In this document: piece by piece, positions 9,129 through 18,764 of the stretch
Layout of the letters: every line of letters begins with the position of its first letter
How positions within the stretch are numbered: position 1 is the first letter of the stretch
Source of the DNA: Alcanivoracaceae bacterium
GTDB lineage: Bacteria; Pseudomonadota; Gammaproteobacteria; Pseudomonadales; Alcanivoracaceae
Reading direction: 5' to 3'
Assembly: GCA_029212745.1 (NCBI GenBank)
Contig: JARGOL010000008.1
Coordinates: 1 to 64,000, forward strand
DNA length: 64,000 nucleotides
Position numbers and translations under genes: made by a program
The notes under the pieces: model-generated
The model's database searches: none
Told to the model about the DNA's origin: nothing
What the model saw: only the letters and a program-made list of their open reading frames with translations

Positions 9129-9142
9129 CGCGCGCCTGAATT

Positions 9143-9171
9143 GCCAGCCGGGGGCACCACCCCGGTCTGGC
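9143..9171 (+). other. stem-loop in pckA 5' leader
   Basis: GCCAG plus CCGGGG on the left pair with CCCCGG plus CTGGC on the right, with one bulged base and a 6-base loop. More GC-rich self-complementary sequence follows up to about 9205. It lies between the candidate promoter and the pckA start, so it would be in the transcript. Confidence 0.5.
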
Positions 9172-9282
9172 AGGGCCCTGCCGGCACCGCCCGGCACGGG
9201 GCCAGCAGTGTGATCCGCAATGCAAACGATGCCTCCCGACGACCACGGGACGACACGGCTATCAGCCCAGGAACCTTGAAAA

Positions 9283-10830
9283 ATGAGCAATCCCACAGCG
9301 TACAACGACCTCAGCCCGGCACAACTGGTTGAGCTGGCGATCCAGCGCAACGAGGGCCAACTGGCCGCCAACGGCGCCCTGGTCTGCGACACTGGCCACC
9401 GCACCGGCCGCTCCCCCATGGACCGCTTCATCGTCGAAGAGCCGTCCACCAGCGAGCACATTCACTGGGGCCCGATCAACCGCCCCTTCGAAGCCGACAA
9501 GTTCGACGCCCTGTGGGACCGTGTAGAGGCATTCGTTGCCGAGCACGATCGCTTCAGCTCCCACCTGCACGTGGGTTCTGACCCGGATCACTACATTGCC
9601 GTCAACGTCACCGCCCAGACGGCCTGGCACAACCTGTTTGCCAACACCCTGTTCATCCGTCCGGAAAAATACAATCCCAAGAGCAAGGAAGAGTGGCAGA
9701 TCCTGCATGCCGCCAATTTCCAGTGTGACCCGGAGCGTGACGGCACCAATTCTGATGGCTGTGTGATCTTCCACTTCGCCAAGCGCCGTGTATTGATTGC
9801 CGGCATGCGCTACGCCGGCGAGATGAAGAAGGCCATGTTCGCGGTGCAGAACTTCCTCCTGCCCGAGAAGGACGTGCTGCCCATGCACTGCTCCGCCAAT
9901 GTCGGCGAAAGCGGTGACGTGGCCCTGTTCTTCGGCCTGTCCGGCACCGGCAAGACCACCCTGTCAGCCGACCCCGACCGTTACCTGATCGGTGATGACG
10001 AGCACGGCTGGGGCAAGGGCACCGTGTTCAACCTGGAAGGTGGCTGCTACGCCAAGTGCATCGACCTGTCCCAGAAGAACGAGCCGGTGATCTGGAATGC
10101 CATCAAGTTCGGCGCCGTACTGGAAAACGTGGTGATGGACGAAGACACGCGCGTGCCGGATTACACTGACGTGTCCAAGACCCAGAACACCCGCGCGGCT
10201 TATCCGCTCGAGAACATCGACAAGCGCGTCATCGAGAACCGTGCTGGCGAACCCAAGCACATCATCTTCCTGACCTGCGACCTCACCGGCGTCCTGCCGC
10301 CGGTGTCCAAGCTCACCCGTGAAGCGGCGGCATACCACTTCCTGTCCGGCTACACAGCGCTGGTGGGCTCCACCGAGATGGGCGCAGGGTCCGGCATCAA
10401 GAGCACCTTCTCCACCTGCTTCGGCGCCCCGTTCTTCCCGCGTCACGCCGGTGAGTATGCGGAGCTGCTGATGAAGCGCATGGACGAGTTCGGCTCCAAG
10501 GTATTCCTGGTCAACACCGGCTGGACCGGTGGCCCTTACGGTGAAGGCGAGCGCTTCAGCATCCCCACCACCCGGGGCGTAATCAACGCCATCATCTCCG
10601 GCTCCCTGGACGATGCCGAAACCGTTCACCTGCCGGTGATCAACCTGGATGTGCCCACCACCGTGCCGGGTGTGGATGGCGAGCTGCTGCAGCCGCGCAA
10701 CACCTGGAGCAACCCGGAGGCGTACGACGCCCAGGCCCAGAGCCTGGCCAAGCAGTTCAACGACAACTGGAACGACAAGTACGCGGATGTGTCCGAGGAC
10801 ATCCACAAGGCGGGCCCGCAAGCGGGCTGA
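9283..10830 (+). CDS. pckA: phosphoenolpyruvate carboxykinase (ATP)
   Basis: A 515-residue ATP-dependent PEPCK that converts oxaloacetate plus ATP to PEP plus CO2, the entry step of gluconeogenesis. The P-loop GLSGTGKTT lies at 218-226 and the metal-binding segment GDDEHGW at 237-243. Length and motifs match the ATP-using bacterial class. The ATG at 9283 begins [10 protein letters not shown]; only a weak purine stretch precedes it. A strong intrinsic terminator follows 22 bases after the stop, and a promoter candidate lies about 155 bases upstream, so this is probably a monocistronic unit. Confidence 0.96.
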   Translation: MSNPTAYNDLSPAQLVELAIQRNEGQLAANGALVCDTGHRTGRSPMDRFIVEEPSTSEHIHWGPINRPFEADKFDALWDRVEAFVAEHDRFSSHLHVGSDPDHYIAVNVTAQTAWHNLFANTLFIRPEKYNPKSKEEWQILHAANFQCDPERDGTNSDGCVIFHFAKRRVLIAGMRYAGEMKKAMFAVQNFLLPEKDVLPMHCSANVGESGDVALFFGLSGTGKTTLSADPDRYLIGDDEHGWGKGTVFNLEGGCYAKCIDLSQKNEPVIWNAIKFGAVLENVVMDEDTRVPDYTDVSKTQNTRAAYPLENIDKRVIENRAGEPKHIIFLTCDLTGVLPPVSKLTREAAAYHFLSGYTALVGSTEMGAGSGIKSTFSTCFGAPFFPRHAGEYAELLMKRMDEFGSKVFLVNTGWTGGPYGEGERFSIPTTRGVINAIISGSLDDAETVHLPVINLDVPTTVPGVDGELLQPRNTWSNPEAYDAQAQSLAKQFNDNWNDKYADVSEDIHKAGPQAG

Positions 10831-10852
10831 TGCCGGCGGCGTGTTCCGCATG

Positions 10853-10883
10853 AAAAAAGCCCGCCTTCCGGCGGGCTTTTTTT
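10853..10883 (+). terminator. intrinsic terminator of pckA
   Basis: GCCCGCC and GGCGGGC arms (10859-10865 and 10870-10876) enclose a TTCC loop, with six A before and seven T after. This is a textbook Rho-independent terminator that can work in both directions. Confidence 0.9.
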
Positions 10884-10901
10884 CTTCCACCGGGGAACAC
10901 A

Positions 10902-10963
10902 CCCTCACCCTGCGGACAGGCCCAAGCCCCTCTCCCCCAGGGAGAGGGGTTGGGGTGAGGGCC
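10902..10963. repeat. REP-like GC-rich palindromic element
   Basis: An imperfect dyad: CCCTCACC and CCCCTCTCCC on the left pair with GGGAGAGGGG and GGGGTGAGGG on the right, around a short CCAG loop. This CTCTCCC/GGGAGAGGGGTTGGGGTGAGGG type of intergenic palindrome is widely scattered in proteobacterial genomes. Only one copy is visible in this window. Confidence 0.6.
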
Positions 10964-11015
10964 GGCACACGCTAACCGCAACACCACAAAAAGCGAGCAG
11001 GCACCACTGCCCCGG

Positions 11016-12284
11016 TCAGGCCTTGTCCTGCACCCAGGGCACTACTTGCTGCATGAGCTTTACCACGTCCGGCGCGGTCTGCGCGCCAAACTCCGGCTCG
11101 AAGTAATGCTCCGCATCAATCTCGAGAAAGGTGTTGTGATCGCCCTGCAGGCTGTCCCACATCTTTTTCGCCTCGCCGGGGTAGATCTCCTTGTCGCGCA
11201 GCGCATTCACCAGCAGCACCGGACAGCTGATCTGTGCGGCATTGGCACAGAAATCTGCATTTGAACTGAGCCCCGACCAGGTGGACAGCCAGGCCGCCGG
11301 GGTGACCTGGCGACAGAAACCGATGTACTGGTAGTTCATCAGGTCCGGGCGTTCCGAAAACAGTGAGCCATAGCCACGCTTGCTCGGGTCCAGGGACGGG
11401 TCGGTGTAATGCAGGTTGGCCATGGTCCGGTAGATGGTCATCACCGGTTCGAAGGCCGCCCGGCGGCCAATGGCCTGACGCTCGCTGAACGACAATTTCC
11501 CCTTGCTGGCCTTGTACTCGCTCTCTGCCTCGCGGGCCTCGTCCACGTAGCGCCGGGCGATGGCATCCAGCCGCTCAACCCGGGCACGCTGGCCGGCCCG
11601 GAAACGGGCCACAAACGCCTCAGGGTACTGACTCGGTTGCGGCGGCGGGGCGAAGCCGTTGTCCGGGTTATACATATCCAGGGCCGGATCACTGGCCAGC
11701 GGGTCCGACTCATCCACCACCGCCGGGTCGATACAGCCCATCAGCACATGCCCCTCGCCGGGATGGGCACTCACAGCCAGCAGTGCGTCAGCAGGGATCA
11801 TTTCCGCCGCCTGCAATTTGGTGGGCTTGCCAGCCGGGTCAACTGCCAGCCTGTCCGCCGGGGCTTTTTCCGCCTGGGCCTGGTAGAACGCAAACAGGGA
11901 CCCGCCACCGGAGTTGCCAAACAGCACCACACGCTCGCAGCCGTTATCCCTGAGGTGTTTCACCCCGGCGGCCACATCAAGGATGAGGTCCTCATGAATG
12001 GCCGTGGTGTCGTTGTTGATGCACCGCGTCTGCAGTCCCAGCACGCTGATGCCCGCGGCGACAAAGCCGGGGATACAGTAGTGGCGGGTAAAATCGGCAC
12101 GCGGATGCATGACCAGCACGCCGGTCTTTTCACGCTGCCCCTCTGGCGGCTGGTAGAACAGGCCATGCAGTCCACGCATGTCATGGGCCTGCAGGTAAAC
12201 CGGGCTGCAGGATGTGCCCGGTGGCAATTCACCCTTGTAGTTGAACGGCATGCCCAGCCAGTACGTCTTTGAAATCAGCAGCAT
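11016..12284 (-). CDS. alpha/beta hydrolase
   Basis: A 422-residue alpha/beta-hydrolase fold protein with the nucleophile motif GNSGGGS (Ser125) and a C-terminal region holding RDKE and DAEHYFEP, candidates for the acid and His residues. A long insertion (about residues 195-290), rich in Arg and Glu, forms an extended lid. There is no signal peptide. The ATG at 12284 follows GGGAGA. It lies 21 bp downstream of the VOC-family gene on the same strand, so the two probably act together on one substrate, such as a ring-cleavage product. That pathway link is inference. Confidence 0.75.
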   Translation of the reverse strand: MLLISKTYWLGMPFNYKGELPPGTSCSPVYLQAHDMRGLHGLFYQPPEGQREKTGVLVMHPRADFTRHYCIPGFVAAGISVLGLQTRCINNDTTAIHEDLILDVAAGVKHLRDNGCERVVLFGNSGGGSLFAFYQAQAEKAPADRLAVDPAGKPTKLQAAEMIPADALLAVSAHPGEGHVLMGCIDPAVVDESDPLASDPALDMYNPDNGFAPPPQPSQYPEAFVARFRAGQRARVERLDAIARRYVDEAREAESEYKASKGKLSFSERQAIGRRAAFEPVMTIYRTMANLHYTDPSLDPSKRGYGSLFSERPDLMNYQYIGFCRQVTPAAWLSTWSGLSSNADFCANAAQISCPVLLVNALRDKEIYPGEAKKMWDSLQGDHNTFLEIDAEHYFEPEFGAQTAPDVVKLMQQVVPWVQDKA

Positions 12285-12305
12285 GATCGTTTCTCCCGGC
12301 AGCCG

Positions 12306-12893
12306 TTACACATAGATCTTCACTTTCGGGTTCTTGCGCCCCTTGTAGGCGGACTCGGGAATCTGCTCCGGTGGCGTTTCAAACAACGCCCTGTAAGCCT
12401 CGTCATGACTCATGCCGAACTTGCTGTCATCGGTGTCATAACTGAATTCGATCATCAGCATGTTCGGGTCGAGCAGGTACAGGCTCTGGCAGAAGTCATG
12501 GTCGGTTTCGCCCAGCAGCATGACCTTGTTGTCCAGCAGACGCTGCCTGAACGCCTGGTAAGCCGCCTCATCCGGCAGACGGAACGCCACATGGTTGACC
12601 CATACCGGCATGCCCAGCCCGGTGCTCGGGTCGGTGCGGTAACCGTCCTGCTCACCCACGTCATGAAGCTCGAAGAACCCCAGCTGCTGGCCGAGGCCCA
12701 TGTCGAAAAAGAAATGCCGGAAATAGCCGCCCTTGAGCTTGTGATTCTCCACGTGCGTGAGCGGCATCCCCAGTTTGTCGTTGTAGAACTCGTAGGTGGC
12801 GCGTGTACAGCGGGTGCCGAAGGCAATGTGGTGAATGCCCTCCACCGGGGCTTTCTGGTAGTCGCTGTGCCGGGCAGTGGTGCTGGCTGTCAT
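12306..12893 (-). CDS. VOC family (glyoxalase/dioxygenase fold) protein
   Basis: A 195-residue vicinal-oxygen-chelate protein. The first metal-ligand candidate is in GIHHIAFGT and another His is in WVNHVAFRL; a Glu lies in LMIEFSYD, matching the His/Glu ligand pattern of extradiol dioxygenases and glyoxalase-like enzymes. Family members bind Fe(II), Mn(II) or similar metals and open or isomerise substrates. The ATG at 12893 has AGGAGAG upstream. It is paired with the hydrolase at 11016-12284 and preceded on the same strand by an AraC regulator. The exact reaction is unknown. Confidence 0.75.
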   Translation of the reverse strand: MTASTTARHSDYQKAPVEGIHHIAFGTRCTRATYEFYNDKLGMPLTHVENHKLKGGYFRHFFFDMGLGQQLGFFELHDVGEQDGYRTDPSTGLGMPVWVNHVAFRLPDEAAYQAFRQRLLDNKVMLLGETDHDFCQSLYLLDPNMLMIEFSYDTDDSKFGMSHDEAYRALFETPPEQIPESAYKGRKNPKVKIYV

Positions 12894-13007
12894 CGGTCTC
12901 TCCTGTCAGGCGGATTGCATCCCCGCTTTCTAGCGCCCTGTGAGCGGCAGTGCTTCCGCAGCGCCAAAAAAAATGCGGGAAACAGGATTTATCTTATTTT
13001 CAGTCAG

Positions 13008-14075
13008 TTACGAGTTTCCCGATTGGCCGGATGGGCAAAACTGGCGGCGGTAACGACCTGGCGCCATGCCGGCCACGTCACGAAAAGCCGCATAAAAAGC
13101 CGACGAGGAATTGAAGCCGCAGCGCAGCCCGATATCCAGCACTGCCTCGTCAGGCTCTTCCACCAGCAGTCGCCTGGCTTCGCGCACCCGCCGCTCACGC
13201 AGGTAACGGCTGAAGCCCGTCTGCAGCTGCTCGTTGAACAGCTCCGAGAGCTGGTGACTGGATATACCCAATGCGCCCGCCAGGCTGGCAAGGCCCAGGG
13301 TCTCGTCAGCAAACAGGCGCTCCTCTTCCATCAGCTGCTCCAGCCGTCGCACCACGCTGGCCACATCCACATTGCCCAGCTGGCTCTTCTGGTAGCGGCG
13401 CTGCTCCGCAGCCTCTTCACTGACCGCCTGCAGCAACTCCGGATAGCGCATGTGGAACAGGTAGCTGGCCGCCATGGCCAGGGGGATCACCGACAGGTAG
13501 ACCAGGTAGAACGCATCGGCACGGGCCAGATCGGTTACCAAGGCCGCTACGCCTACCATCGCCCCGATACTGGCAAACGAGAGCAGCAACCCGAGCTGCG
13601 CGCGGATCAGCCGGCGACTGCGCAAACGCCACAACTCGCGCACCAGTGCCAGCATGTAGGCCGCCCCGCCAAAACCGGAAAGAGCCATCAATGGCGCGGG
13701 CTGGTGCAGCGGCTGCCCGGGCCGCCAGGCGCCGAGGGCATACAGGGCCCAGCCCAGCACCAGCAACGCCGGCAGCAGATGCCAGCAGGCGCGGGCCCAG
13801 CGAAAGCCGCCATCACCGAGCCGGCGAAAGAACAGGTACAGCAACGGCCCGACAAGCATCAACGCCGGCTGGGTCAGGAACAGCAGCGCCGGCAGGGCGG
13901 CGATGCGGTCGCTGAGCAGCCACAGCCAGCACCACTGGATCAGGGCAATACACAGGTACAGCGCGGCCATGAGCAAGCGCCCGGGGCGCGCCGGACGCAC
14001 CAGCTCTCCAGCGGCAAACAGCGCCGGCAAGCCAACACCCAGCCACATCCAGTCAAATAACAGTTGCTCGAGCAT
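13008..14075 (-). CDS. AraC family regulator with N-terminal membrane domain
   Basis: A 355-residue protein whose first ~225 residues form about seven hydrophobic helices, followed by a C-terminal AraC-type double helix-turn-helix (about 255-350, with LASLAGALGISSHQLSELF and the GFNSSSAFYAAFR helix). Such proteins sense a signal in or across the inner membrane and bind DNA. The ATG at 14075 begins just before the first helix; the frame stays open to 14147 with weaker candidate starts. It is upstream of and codirectional with the VOC/hydrolase pair (114-bp gap) and divergent from the TauE-like transporter; either could be its target. Confidence 0.8.
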   Translation of the reverse strand: MLEQLLFDWMWLGVGLPALFAAGELVRPARPGRLLMAALYLCIALIQWCWLWLLSDRIAALPALLFLTQPALMLVGPLLYLFFRRLGDGGFRWARACWHLLPALLVLGWALYALGAWRPGQPLHQPAPLMALSGFGGAAYMLALVRELWRLRSRRLIRAQLGLLLSFASIGAMVGVAALVTDLARADAFYLVYLSVIPLAMAASYLFHMRYPELLQAVSEEAAEQRRYQKSQLGNVDVASVVRRLEQLMEEERLFADETLGLASLAGALGISSHQLSELFNEQLQTGFSRYLRERRVREARRLLVEEPDEAVLDIGLRCGFNSSSAFYAAFRDVAGMAPGRYRRQFCPSGQSGNS

Positions 14076-14231
14076 GCACTCGCCCCGCGCCATCGATGCC
14101 CGTATTCTGCCCGCCAGCGGCGGCTTTGCCACTGACCAAAACGCCAACTGCCTGCCAATCGATCAATCAGGAAGCCACCCCGGGCAGTGTTGTGCATACT
14201 GCATCCGCTCTGGATGCCCGGGAATACCCCT

Positions 14232-14996
14232 ATGGATTACAGCCTCGACTGGATCACCATCACCACCCTGCTGGTCTCGGGCCTTGCCGCCGGCTTCGTC
14301 AACACGGTGGCCGGCGGCGGCGGACTGTTCACCCTGTCGGCCCTGCTGCTGATGGGCATCCCGGCGGATATCGCCAACGGCACCAACCGGGTCAGCGTGG
14401 CGGCCCAGAGCATTGAAGGTGTGCGTGGTTTTCATCGTCACCGGGTGCTGGATACGTCCGCCATCGCACCGATCCTGGTGCCGACGGTGCTGGGCTCGCT
14501 GATCGGCGCAGCAGGCGCCAGCTACATGCCCGTGGCGCTGCTCAAGCCCCTGCTACTCAGCACCATGATCGGCATGGCGCTGCTGATGATGCTGCAGCCC
14601 TCGATCATGACCCCCCCTGAGGACAGCATCCCCAAGGCCCTGCACCAGTCACCGGGCGGCTGGCTGGCCCTGTTTGGCGCCGGCCTGTATGGCGGTTTTG
14701 TCCAGGGCGGTGTCGGTTTCCTGCTGCTGGCCGCACTGGTTGGCGTGCTGCGCTACCCGCTGGTCAAGGGGAATGCCCTCAAGCTGGTCTGCACCGGCAT
14801 CTTCGGGGCCGTGGCGCTGACCGTGTTTGCCGCGCGCGGCCAGGTCCTGTGGCTGCCCGGCCTGATCATTACCGTGGGCACCCTGGTGGGCGTGCGACTG
14901 TCGGTGAACTGGGCCGTGCGCGCCCAGGGGCGCAGCCTGCGCAATGTGCTGCTGCTGGCGGTCATTGGCGCCTGCGTGGCCGCCTTCTTTCGCTGA
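14232..14996 (+). CDS. TauE/SafE-type sulfite/organosulfonate exporter family protein
   Basis: A 254-residue polytopic protein with about eight membrane helices and the family glycine-rich N-terminal segment GFVNTVAGGGG (about 21-31), repeated in degenerate form as GGFVQGGVGF in the second half. Members move sulfite, sulfonates or other small anions across the inner membrane. I chose the ATG at 14232 (MDYSLDW) because GGGAA stands 7 bases upstream. It diverges from the AraC gene. The substrate is not evident; the nearest sulfur gene, cysQ, is 8 kb away. Confidence 0.8.
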   Translation: MDYSLDWITITTLLVSGLAAGFVNTVAGGGGLFTLSALLLMGIPADIANGTNRVSVAAQSIEGVRGFHRHRVLDTSAIAPILVPTVLGSLIGAAGASYMPVALLKPLLLSTMIGMALLMMLQPSIMTPPEDSIPKALHQSPGGWLALFGAGLYGGFVQGGVGFLLLAALVGVLRYPLVKGNALKLVCTGIFGAVALTVFAARGQVLWLPGLIITVGTLVGVRLSVNWAVRAQGRSLRNVLLLAVIGACVAAFFR

Positions 14997-15099
14997 TAGC
15001 AAGTTGTCGACAATTTCGGCAAACCGGTAACTATCTGATGCGAAAAGGCCCGAAATGCTGTCTTTGGCCGCTGACCCGCAGCGGCCCGGCGCCGTGGTC

Positions 15100-15143
15100 A
15101 GACAAGGGAAACGATTTTTCTGGACTTGTTTCCCCGCTTGTCT
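15100..15143. repeat. inverted repeat upstream of ndh
   Basis: AGACAAG-GGAAAC (15100-15112) is mirrored by GTTTCC-CCG-CTTGTCT (15128-15143), with 7 and 6 perfectly paired bases and a 3-base insertion on the right. It ends 35 bp before the NADH dehydrogenase start and could be a protein-binding dyad or a leader hairpin. Confidence 0.5.
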
Positions 15144-15178
15144 AGACTGCGCGCTTTTCGAACCGGGGGACCCACGTC

Positions 15179-16474
15179 ATGGCAAAACCGAGAATCGTGA
15201 TCGTCGGCGGTGGCGCCGGCGGCCTGCCGCTGGCCACCCTGCTGGGCCGCAAACTGGGCAAGGGCGGTCGCGCCGACATTGCACTGGTGGATGCCAACTC
15301 CATTCATATCTGGAAGCCGCGCTATCACGAGGTCGCCACCGGCGCCATCGACGCGGACCTGGACGCGGTGGATTACCGCGGCCATGCACGCATGAACGGC
15401 TACCGGTTCGAACCGGGTGCATTGATCGACGTGGATGCCCGCCAGCAGGCCATCACCCTGGCCGCCATCGAGGACGAGAAAGGCCACGAGGTCCTGCCGC
15501 AGCGCCAGCTCGACTACGACTACCTGGTACTGGCCATCGGCAGCCGCAGCAATGACTTCGGCACCCCGGGCGTACGCGAGCATTGCCTGTTCATGGACAG
15601 CCGCGAGCAGGCCGAGCGTTTCCGCGAGAAGTTCCTCAATGCCTGCCTGGAAGCCAATTACCACAACCGGCCACTGTCACTGGCCATTGTCGGCGGTGGC
15701 GCCACCGGCGTGGAACTGGCCGCCGAAATCCACCACGCCATCACCATGCTCAAGCTGTACGGTCATGAGCACCTGGATCGCAAACAGCTCAATGTGCATG
15801 TCATCGAGGCGGCACCACGCATCCTGCCGGCACTGAGCGAGCGGGTCTCCGCCGCAGCCACCGAACGCCTGCAGGGCCTGGGCGTCAAGGTCCACACCAG
15901 CACCCTGGTGGAGTGCGCCGATGGCGCCGGTTTCGTCACCAAGGGGGGCGAACGCATTGATGCCGACCTGCTGGTCTGGGCAGCAGGAGTCAAGGCACCC
16001 GAGTTCCTGGCCAGGATCAACGGCCTGACCGCCAACCGCATCAACCAGATCGAGGTGGACACCAACCTGCGCGCCAAGGGTCAGGAACGCATCTTCGTGA
16101 TTGGCGACTGTGCTGCCTGCCAGCTGCCGAACATGGAACGTCCGCTGCCACCCCGGGCCCAATCGGCCCAGCAGATGGCACATCACCTGGCAAAGCAGCT
16201 CGAGCAGGTGCTGATGTTCAACCGTACGCCGGACCCGTTTGTCTACAACGACCACGGCTCACTGGTGTCACTGTCACGCTACAGCTCGGTGGGCACGCTG
16301 ATGGGCAATCTCAAGGGCGGCAACTTCTTCGTCGAGGGCTGGCTGGCACGGGTGATGTACATCAGCCTGTACCGCCTTCACCAGGCCACCCTGTATGGCT
16401 GGCCGCGCACCCTTATGCTGTTGCTGGCCGGCAAGTTCAGCCGCCTGGTGCGACCGCGCCTCAAACTGCACTGA
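15179..16474 (+). CDS. ndh: type II NADH:quinone oxidoreductase
   Basis: A 431-residue two-dinucleotide-fold flavoprotein. The FAD Rossmann motif GGGAGG is at about 10-15, the NADH fold is at AIVGGGATGVELA (about 169-181) and the second FAD segment is IFVIGDCAA. The last ~50 residues are amphipathic and basic, as in NDH-2 enzymes that sit on the inner face of the membrane. It passes electrons from NADH to quinone without pumping protons. It is convergent with envZ, two bases apart. A dyad of unknown role stands upstream. Confidence 0.88.
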   Translation: MAKPRIVIVGGGAGGLPLATLLGRKLGKGGRADIALVDANSIHIWKPRYHEVATGAIDADLDAVDYRGHARMNGYRFEPGALIDVDARQQAITLAAIEDEKGHEVLPQRQLDYDYLVLAIGSRSNDFGTPGVREHCLFMDSREQAERFREKFLNACLEANYHNRPLSLAIVGGGATGVELAAEIHHAITMLKLYGHEHLDRKQLNVHVIEAAPRILPALSERVSAAATERLQGLGVKVHTSTLVECADGAGFVTKGGERIDADLLVWAAGVKAPEFLARINGLTANRINQIEVDTNLRAKGQERIFVIGDCAACQLPNMERPLPPRAQSAQQMAHHLAKQLEQVLMFNRTPDPFVYNDHGSLVSLSRYSSVGTLMGNLKGGNFFVEGWLARVMYISLYRLHQATLYGWPRTLMLLLAGKFSRLVRPRLKLH

Positions 16475-16476
16475 CG

Positions 16477-17799
16477 TCAGCGCACCCGCGCCGACAGCGC
16501 TTCCGGCTGCACGAAGGCCCCGGTCACCGGCAGGCTGATCTCCACCACCAGTCCGCCGCCGGGATGGTTGCGCAGGCGCATGCGGCCGTGGTGCATGTCG
16601 ACGATGCGCTGGACGATGGCCAGTCCCAGTCCCGAACCGGACACGGTGCGGGCCACGTCGCCACGGGAGAAGGGTTGCAACAGCAGCGGGATATCCGCCT
16701 CCCGGACGCCGTTGCCATGGTCACGCACGCGCAGCACCACCTCCTCGTCTTCCACCCCGGTCTCGATGCGCACCGGCGGCTTGCCGTACTTGAAGGCATT
16801 GGATATCAGGTTGGCAATCATCCGCTTCATGGTCAGTCGCTTGAGCATCAGCGGGGGCAACTCGCCCAGGTGCACTGATACCCGCTCCGGGTCACAACGG
16901 GCATGCACTTCGTCCACCAGCACATTGAGGTTCTCGTACTCGGGCTGCTCATCAGCCCCGTCGCGGATAAAGCCGATGAACTGCTCGAGGATCGCGTCCA
17001 TGTCCTCGATGTCACTGATGATGCCGTCGCGCAACTCCTGGTCGAGCATGAACTCGGCCGACAGGCGCATGCGTGTCAGCGGTGTGCGCAGGTCATGGGA
17101 AACACCCGCCAGCAACAGGGCGCGGTCCTGCTGCGCCTGCAGCATTTCCTGGGCCATGCGGTTGAATGCCCGGTTAACGGCATCGATTTCTTCCGGTCCG
17201 GCAGTGTCATCCAGTGGCGGCACCGGCTCTCCCCGGCCAACAATGGCCGCGACCCGCTCCAGTCGTTTCAGCGGCCGGTTGAGGCCGCGGGCTATCAGCA
17301 GCCCGGCAAGGATGGACAGCACCGGCACGGCAATGCCCCAGCCAATCAGGATGTAGCGATCATAATCGCGGAAAAAGGTCATTGGCACGCGCATCCAGCG
17401 ATCACCCAGGGAGGCGGCGCTGACCCAGATCACCGGGTTACGGTCTTCCTCAAGGCGCAGCTGGACCGGCTCATGCAGGATGTCCTCCAGTTCTTCCTGG
17501 AAACGGTCCAGCACTGTGCGTGACAACCATGACTGGGATGCCGCTGGCGGCGCTGCTGCCGGCCCCAGCCTGATGCCGGTGGCCTGTGCCAGGCGTCCCG
17601 CCGCCTGCCTGTCGGCGCTGGCCCCCACGCTCAGGTCTGCCTGCAGGGCGGCCAGTTCAGCGTACTCACGGATGCCGGGCAGGTAGGCGTTGCGGGCAAA
17701 AAACCACAGCGACAACACCTGGCTCAGGCCGATCACCAGCCCCACCACCAGGGCGGAGCGGGCCATGGCGGTTTTCGGCAACAGGCGGCGCATCACCAC
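16477..17799 (-). CDS. envZ: osmosensor histidine kinase EnvZ
   Basis: A 440-residue sensor kinase: TM1 about 14-35, periplasmic loop about 36-148, TM2 about 149-170, HAMP about 171-223. The H box [16 protein letters not shown] carries His235 and is nearly identical to that of E. coli EnvZ. N box [10 protein letters not shown] and G box [10 protein letters not shown] complete the ATPase domain. It phosphorylates and dephosphorylates OmpR, whose gene ends 12 bases upstream. The start is GTG at 17799, followed closely by GTG 17796 and ATG 17793; GAGG at 9 bases favours the first. In Pseudomonas the orthologous pair is AmgRS, linked to envelope stress and aminoglycoside tolerance. Confidence 0.93.
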   Translation of the reverse strand: MVMRRLLPKTAMARSALVVGLVIGLSQVLSLWFFARNAYLPGIREYAELAALQADLSVGASADRQAAGRLAQATGIRLGPAAAPPAASQSWLSRTVLDRFQEELEDILHEPVQLRLEEDRNPVIWVSAASLGDRWMRVPMTFFRDYDRYILIGWGIAVPVLSILAGLLIARGLNRPLKRLERVAAIVGRGEPVPPLDDTAGPEEIDAVNRAFNRMAQEMLQAQQDRALLLAGVSHDLRTPLTRMRLSAEFMLDQELRDGIISDIEDMDAILEQFIGFIRDGADEQPEYENLNVLVDEVHARCDPERVSVHLGELPPLMLKRLTMKRMIANLISNAFKYGKPPVRIETGVEDEEVVLRVRDHGNGVREADIPLLLQPFSRGDVARTVSGSGLGLAIVQRIVDMHHGRMRLRNHPGGGLVVEISLPVTGAFVQPEALSARVR

Positions 17800-17811
17800 G
17801 GTCAGGCGGCC

Positions 17812-18528
17812 TCAGTCCGGCACAAAGACGTAGCCCACGCCCCACACGGTCTGCAGGTAACGCGGGCTGGAGGGGTCATCTTCTATCAGGCGACGCAGGC
17901 GTGACACCTGCACATCAATGGAGCGCTCCATGGCGGACCATTCACGGCCACGGGCCAGGTTCATCAGCTTGTCCCGGGTCAACGGTTCGCGGGCATGCTG
18001 GACCAGGGCCTTGAGCACGGCAAACTCGCCGGTGGTCAGGTTGACGGCCTCACCATCGCGGCTCAGGGTGCGCTTGGCCAGGTCCAGCGACCAGGGGCCA
18101 AACTCGGCATTGGCCGACTGCTTGGCCGGCGCCCCGGGCACCTCGCGCACACGGCGGCGCAGCACGGCACGAATGCGGGCATCCAGCTCCTTCGGATTGA
18201 ACGGCTTAGGCAGGTAATCATCCGCGCCGGCTTCGAGGCCCTCGATGCGCTCGCCGTCATCACCCTTGGCCGTCAGCATGATGATGGGAATATCCTTTTC
18301 TGCGGCACGCAGGCGGCGACAGATGGACAGCCCGTCCTCGCCCGGCAGCATCAGGTCCAGCACCATCAGCGCGTAGAGTTCACGCGACAGGGCGCGGTCC
18401 ATCTGCTCGGCATCCGGCACCGCCTTGACCTGGTAACCCTGCTCCTCCAGAAACCGCTGCAGCAAGCCGCGCAGGCGGGCGTCATCGTCCACCACCAGTA
18501 TCTTGTCGATGCTGTCTTCGGCCGCCAT
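17812..18528 (-). CDS. ompR: response regulator OmpR
   Basis: A 238-residue OmpR-family regulator. The receiver domain has the acidic pair Asp14/Asp15, phosphoacceptor Asp58, Thr86 and Lys108; a winged-helix DNA-binding domain fills about 135-236. The ATG at 18528 has AGGGAGG upstream, so I trimmed the longer frame. It is the first gene of ompR-envZ. It diverges from the RND efflux genes, with 236 bp between the starts, so OmpR may influence them as well; that is inference from position only. Confidence 0.93.
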   Translation of the reverse strand: MAAEDSIDKILVVDDDARLRGLLQRFLEEQGYQVKAVPDAEQMDRALSRELYALMVLDLMLPGEDGLSICRRLRAAEKDIPIIMLTAKGDDGERIEGLEAGADDYLPKPFNPKELDARIRAVLRRRVREVPGAPAKQSANAEFGPWSLDLAKRTLSRDGEAVNLTTGEFAVLKALVQHAREPLTRDKLMNLARGREWSAMERSIDVQVSRLRRLIEDDPSSPRYLQTVWGVGYVFVPD

Positions 18529-18764
18529 GGCTGCCTCCCTGTGCATTGATGCAGGCATATTCACGACGCCAGTGTGCTTTTTCAAGGACAATCGGGGCAC
18601 TATCCTGACGAAAAGGTTTCAAAGTATGGCACCCTCGGTCAGCCGGGATTCCAGCGACGGGCCGGCCCCGTGCGATGATTGGCCCGCTACGACGGCCCGG
18701 GTGCCTTTACCCGTCACGCAGTTCACGGCTAGATTGCGCTCTGGCCCAGTGGAGACAACACGGC

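Noticed and set aside
12405-14060. A 551-codon open frame on the + strand
   Set aside because: It runs antisense to the VOC and AraC genes. Its translation is Gln/His/Arg-rich low-complexity sequence typical of a GC-rich shadow frame, and it has no ribosome site.
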